A program made the translations under genes and the position numbers. Below, piece after piece: positions 61,733 through 64,000 of a DNA stretch of 64,000 nt (positions within the stretch are counted from its first letter, which is position 1; each line of letters begins with the position of its first letter). Below the pieces are notes generated by a model. That model saw only the letters and a list, made by a program, of their open reading frames with translations. It was not told the origin of the DNA and did no database searches. The DNA comes from Azospirillum sp. B510 (lineage in GTDB: Bacteria > Pseudomonadota > Alphaproteobacteria > Azospirillales > Azospirillaceae): the NCBI RefSeq assembly GCF_000010725.1, contig NC_013855.1, forward strand, positions 372,001-436,000, read 5' to 3'.

Positions 61733-61862
61733 TGCGACGCGGGGCTGGGAACGCCGCCCGCCTCCGGAGAAAGATCAAACCGTTGATATCCGTCATGAAA
61801 ACGCAACGGTAGTATAACATCACCCTTTTATCATGAGCGCCTTGGCTTGCGGAGGGCGCGTC

Positions 61863-63932
61863 ATGAGGTTCAAGGATTTGTCGATAGGGGCCAAGCTGCT
61901 GGCGGTCGCCGGTCCGATCGCGCTTGCCGCCTTGGCCGGGGTATCGTGGATCGGCTCCAGCGCCATGGTGACGGAGGCGGAGGAAAGCGCCACGGGTCGG
62001 ATGACGGCGCTGGCCGAAGGCATCGCGCAGCGCGCGGGCGCGCGGATCGGCGCGCCGGTCGCCGCCGCCCAGGGCGCCGCGTCGGCCGTCCAGGGGCTGC
62101 TGGACACCGGCCATACCGACCGCGACCTGCTCGGGGATCTGGCGAAAGGGGCGCTCCGCGCCCGCAAGGATGTGGTCGGCATGGCGCTGGCCTTCGAGCC
62201 GAACGGGCTGGAGGGGCGCGACGCCGCGTTCAAGGACCATCCCTATTCCGGAGAAGGCGGCCGCATGCTGCCCTATTTCTTCCACGGCCCGGCGGGCGTG
62301 GAGGTCGAGAAGCTCGTCATGACCAAGGAGGCGGGCACCGAGGAATGGTACGACAAGCCGATCCGTGAGAACCGCAGCCTGATGACGCCGCCCTATACCT
62401 ATCCGGTGAACGGCAAGGATGTGCTGATGACGACGGCCAGCGTCGTCCTGCGCCGCAGCGGCAAGCCGATCGGCATCTACACCGTCGACCAGTCGCTCGC
62501 CGCGCTCGGCGAGGAGGCCGCCGGCCTGCGGCCGTTCGGCGTCGGCCGGGTTTCGCTCATCGGCGACGGGCTTTGGGTGGTCAACCCCGATGCGGCCAAG
62601 CTTGGCAAGCCGGTGGAGGATCGTCGCCTGCTGGATGCCATCGGGCGGATCGGGGCGGAGGGAACCCTGTCGTTCCGCTCCACCGGGGCGGATGGCCGCG
62701 ACCTGCTGCTGAGCGCCGCGCCGGTTCGGTTCCCCGGCATGAAGGAGAGCTGGACCGTCGTGATCGAAGTGCCGCGGGACGCGGTGATGGCCGCGGCCGA
62801 TCGGGTGCGGCTGGTCATGTTCGTCGCGTCCGGTGCCGGGCTTTTGCTGTTGTGCGGCGGGCTTTGGATGGCCGCCCGTTCCGTCGCCCGCCCGGTCGGC
62901 CGGCTGACCGGCACCATGACCCGGCTGGCCGAGGGTGACCTGACGCCGACCGTCGAAGGCGCCGAGCGCGGCGACGAGGTCGGGGCGATGGCCCGCGCCG
63001 TGGAGATCCTCAAGAGGAATTCGCTGGAGGCCCGGCGGCTGGAAGCCGAGCAAAAGCGCCTGGAGGAGGAGGCCGAACGGCGCCGCCGCGAGGGCGTCCT
63101 GGAGGTCGCCGGCGAATTCGAGCGGACCGTGCGCGGCGTGGTGGCGGCGCTGGCGGAGGCGTCCATGCGGCTGCGCTCCGAATCCGGGACCCTGCATGGT
63201 CTCGCCACCGATGGTCAGAGCCGCACCGCCGCGGCGTCCGACGCCACCTCCCGATCCAGCGCCAATGTCCAGGCCGTAGCCTCCGCCGCCGAAGAGCTGG
63301 CGGCGTCGGTGGCGGAGATCGCCCGGCTGGTCGGCCGCTCGATCGCCATCGCCCGCGAGGCCGAAAAGGAGATCGCCGCCACCGGCGCGACCGTCGAGCG
63401 GCTGGCCGACAGCTCCCGCCGGATCGGGGAGGTGACCGGACTGATCCAGAGCATCGCCGGCCAGACCAATCTGCTGGCGCTGAACGCCACCATCGAGGCG
63501 GCGCGCGCCGGGGAAGCGGGCAAGGGCTTCGCCGTCGTCGCCAGCGAGGTCAAGGCGCTCGCCACCCAGACCGCCAAGGCGACCGAGGAGATCGCCTCCC
63601 AGATCGCCGTGATCCAGCAGGTCTCCGCCGAGACGGTGGAGGCGACGGCCCGGATCTCCCGGACGATTTCCGAGATGAGCGGCTTCGGTGCCACCATCGC
63701 CGCCGCCGTCGAGGAACAGGAGGCCGCGACCCGGGAGATCGCGCAGAATGTCCAGCAGGTGGCCGTCGGATCGGACGAGGTGGCCCGCAATGTCGCCAGC
63801 CTGTCGGAAACCGCCAAGGTGATCGGCGAGGCGTCCGGCGTGACCAAGGGAGCGGCCGGCGACGTCGCCGCCCGGACGGAGGAGTTGGAGCAGGCCACGG
63901 GTGATTTGATGCGGAAGATGGCGGCCGCCTGA
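61863..63932 (+). CDS. Methyl-accepting chemotaxis protein with dCache-type sensor
   Basis: A 689-residue chemoreceptor: membrane helices at about 12-35 and 310-333, a large periplasmic double-Cache domain between them ([20 protein letters not shown] and [11 protein letters not shown] are typical), HAMP, then the signalling hairpin with normal tip [20 protein letters not shown]. The ATG at 61863 follows GGAGGG by 7 bases; the one at 61833 would add ten residues. Ligands of such dCache sensors are often amino acids, purines or organic acids. It lies 190 bases after gcl and may sense a related compound, which is only inference. Confidence 0.93.
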   Translation: MRFKDLSIGAKLLAVAGPIALAALAGVSWIGSSAMVTEAEESATGRMTALAEGIAQRAGARIGAPVAAAQGAASAVQGLLDTGHTDRDLLGDLAKGALRARKDVVGMALAFEPNGLEGRDAAFKDHPYSGEGGRMLPYFFHGPAGVEVEKLVMTKEAGTEEWYDKPIRENRSLMTPPYTYPVNGKDVLMTTASVVLRRSGKPIGIYTVDQSLAALGEEAAGLRPFGVGRVSLIGDGLWVVNPDAAKLGKPVEDRRLLDAIGRIGAEGTLSFRSTGADGRDLLLSAAPVRFPGMKESWTVVIEVPRDAVMAAADRVRLVMFVASGAGLLLLCGGLWMAARSVARPVGRLTGTMTRLAEGDLTPTVEGAERGDEVGAMARAVEILKRNSLEARRLEAEQKRLEEEAERRRREGVLEVAGEFERTVRGVVAALAEASMRLRSESGTLHGLATDGQSRTAAASDATSRSSANVQAVASAAEELAASVAEIARLVGRSIAIAREAEKEIAATGATVERLADSSRRIGEVTGLIQSIAGQTNLLALNATIEAARAGEAGKGFAVVASEVKALATQTAKATEEIASQIAVIQQVSAETVEATARISRTISEMSGFGATIAAAVEEQEAATREIAQNVQQVAVGSDEVARNVASLSETAKVIGEASGVTKGAAGDVAARTEELEQATGDLMRKMAAA

Positions 63933-64000
63933 TCGCCATCGCGGTCCCCTGCGCCTGACGAATTTGTTGCGATGCGCAATTCCCCCCCTTGTGGGGGGCG

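Noticed and set aside
63982..63999. C-run/G-run hairpin at the right edge
   Set aside because: It could be the start of a terminator or a low-complexity repeat, but the window ends here and no T-run is visible.

Overview
This window is about 64 kb of GC-rich chromosomal DNA from an alphaproteobacterium. The gene styles suggest an Azospirillum-like member of the Rhodospirillales: very high GC at third codon positions, many hybrid histidine kinases, several chemosensory genes, oxalate/formate-type (OFA) transporters, PntAA/PntAB/PntB split transhydrogenase and flagellar genes. That placement is inferred from gene content; no database search was possible.

Layout. 0-7.5 kb: the 5' end of fliF (minus strand), an XRE regulator, an HD-domain protein, a large LOV-like hybrid kinase with a divergent single-domain receiver, ExoD, a CNNM/CBS membrane protein and a DUF1636 protein. 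7.6-14.1 kb: an AfuA/FbpA-type ABC uptake operon (binding protein, double-length permease, ATPase) divergent from a TctD/TctE-like two-component pair. 14.3-16.7 kb: small genes, a decayed GFA-family gene and an MscS channel with a C-terminal cyclic-nucleotide-binding domain. 16.7-27.1 kb: a compact chemosensory operon on the minus strand (CheW, CheR-TPR, CheW, MCP, CheA-REC, CheB, double-receiver protein, hybrid kinase). Its parts match the Wsp/Che3 type, but no GGDEF output gene is present. 27.2-36.5 kb: MaoC, FkbM, a LuxR-type receiver overlapping a 1161-residue NCS1-transporter/histidine-kinase fusion, an L-lactate-dehydrogenase-like flavoenzyme, a complete ISAs1-family insertion with 10-bp target duplication, and a phosphoglycolate-phosphatase-like HAD enzyme. 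36.7-40.3 kb: small genes, a DUF3108 protein, tRNA-Val(CAC), panC and a FliL-like gene.

40.3-54.5 kb: two OFA-family transporter paralogues, thiE, a GntR/FCD regulator, pyruvate kinase, a NUDIX hydrolase, a short PPDK-like protein, a histone-deacetylase-family enzyme, two paralogous CBS proteins, a GNAT enzyme and a ketopantoate-reductase-like protein. Several intergenic regions here carry the same palindrome type (TGGTATACCA and close variants), which points to one shared regulon, plausibly under the GntR protein encoded inside the region.

54.6-64 kb: pntAA-pntAB-pntB, then purine-ring degradation and glyoxylate use (uraD, puuE, divergent uraH, gcl), and a dCache-type chemoreceptor. uraH, uraD and puuE take 5-hydroxyisourate through allantoin to allantoate, and Gcl condenses the glyoxylate released later. 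The OFA transporters and Gcl together suggest a lifestyle using C2/C3 acids and purine nitrogen from plants or soil.
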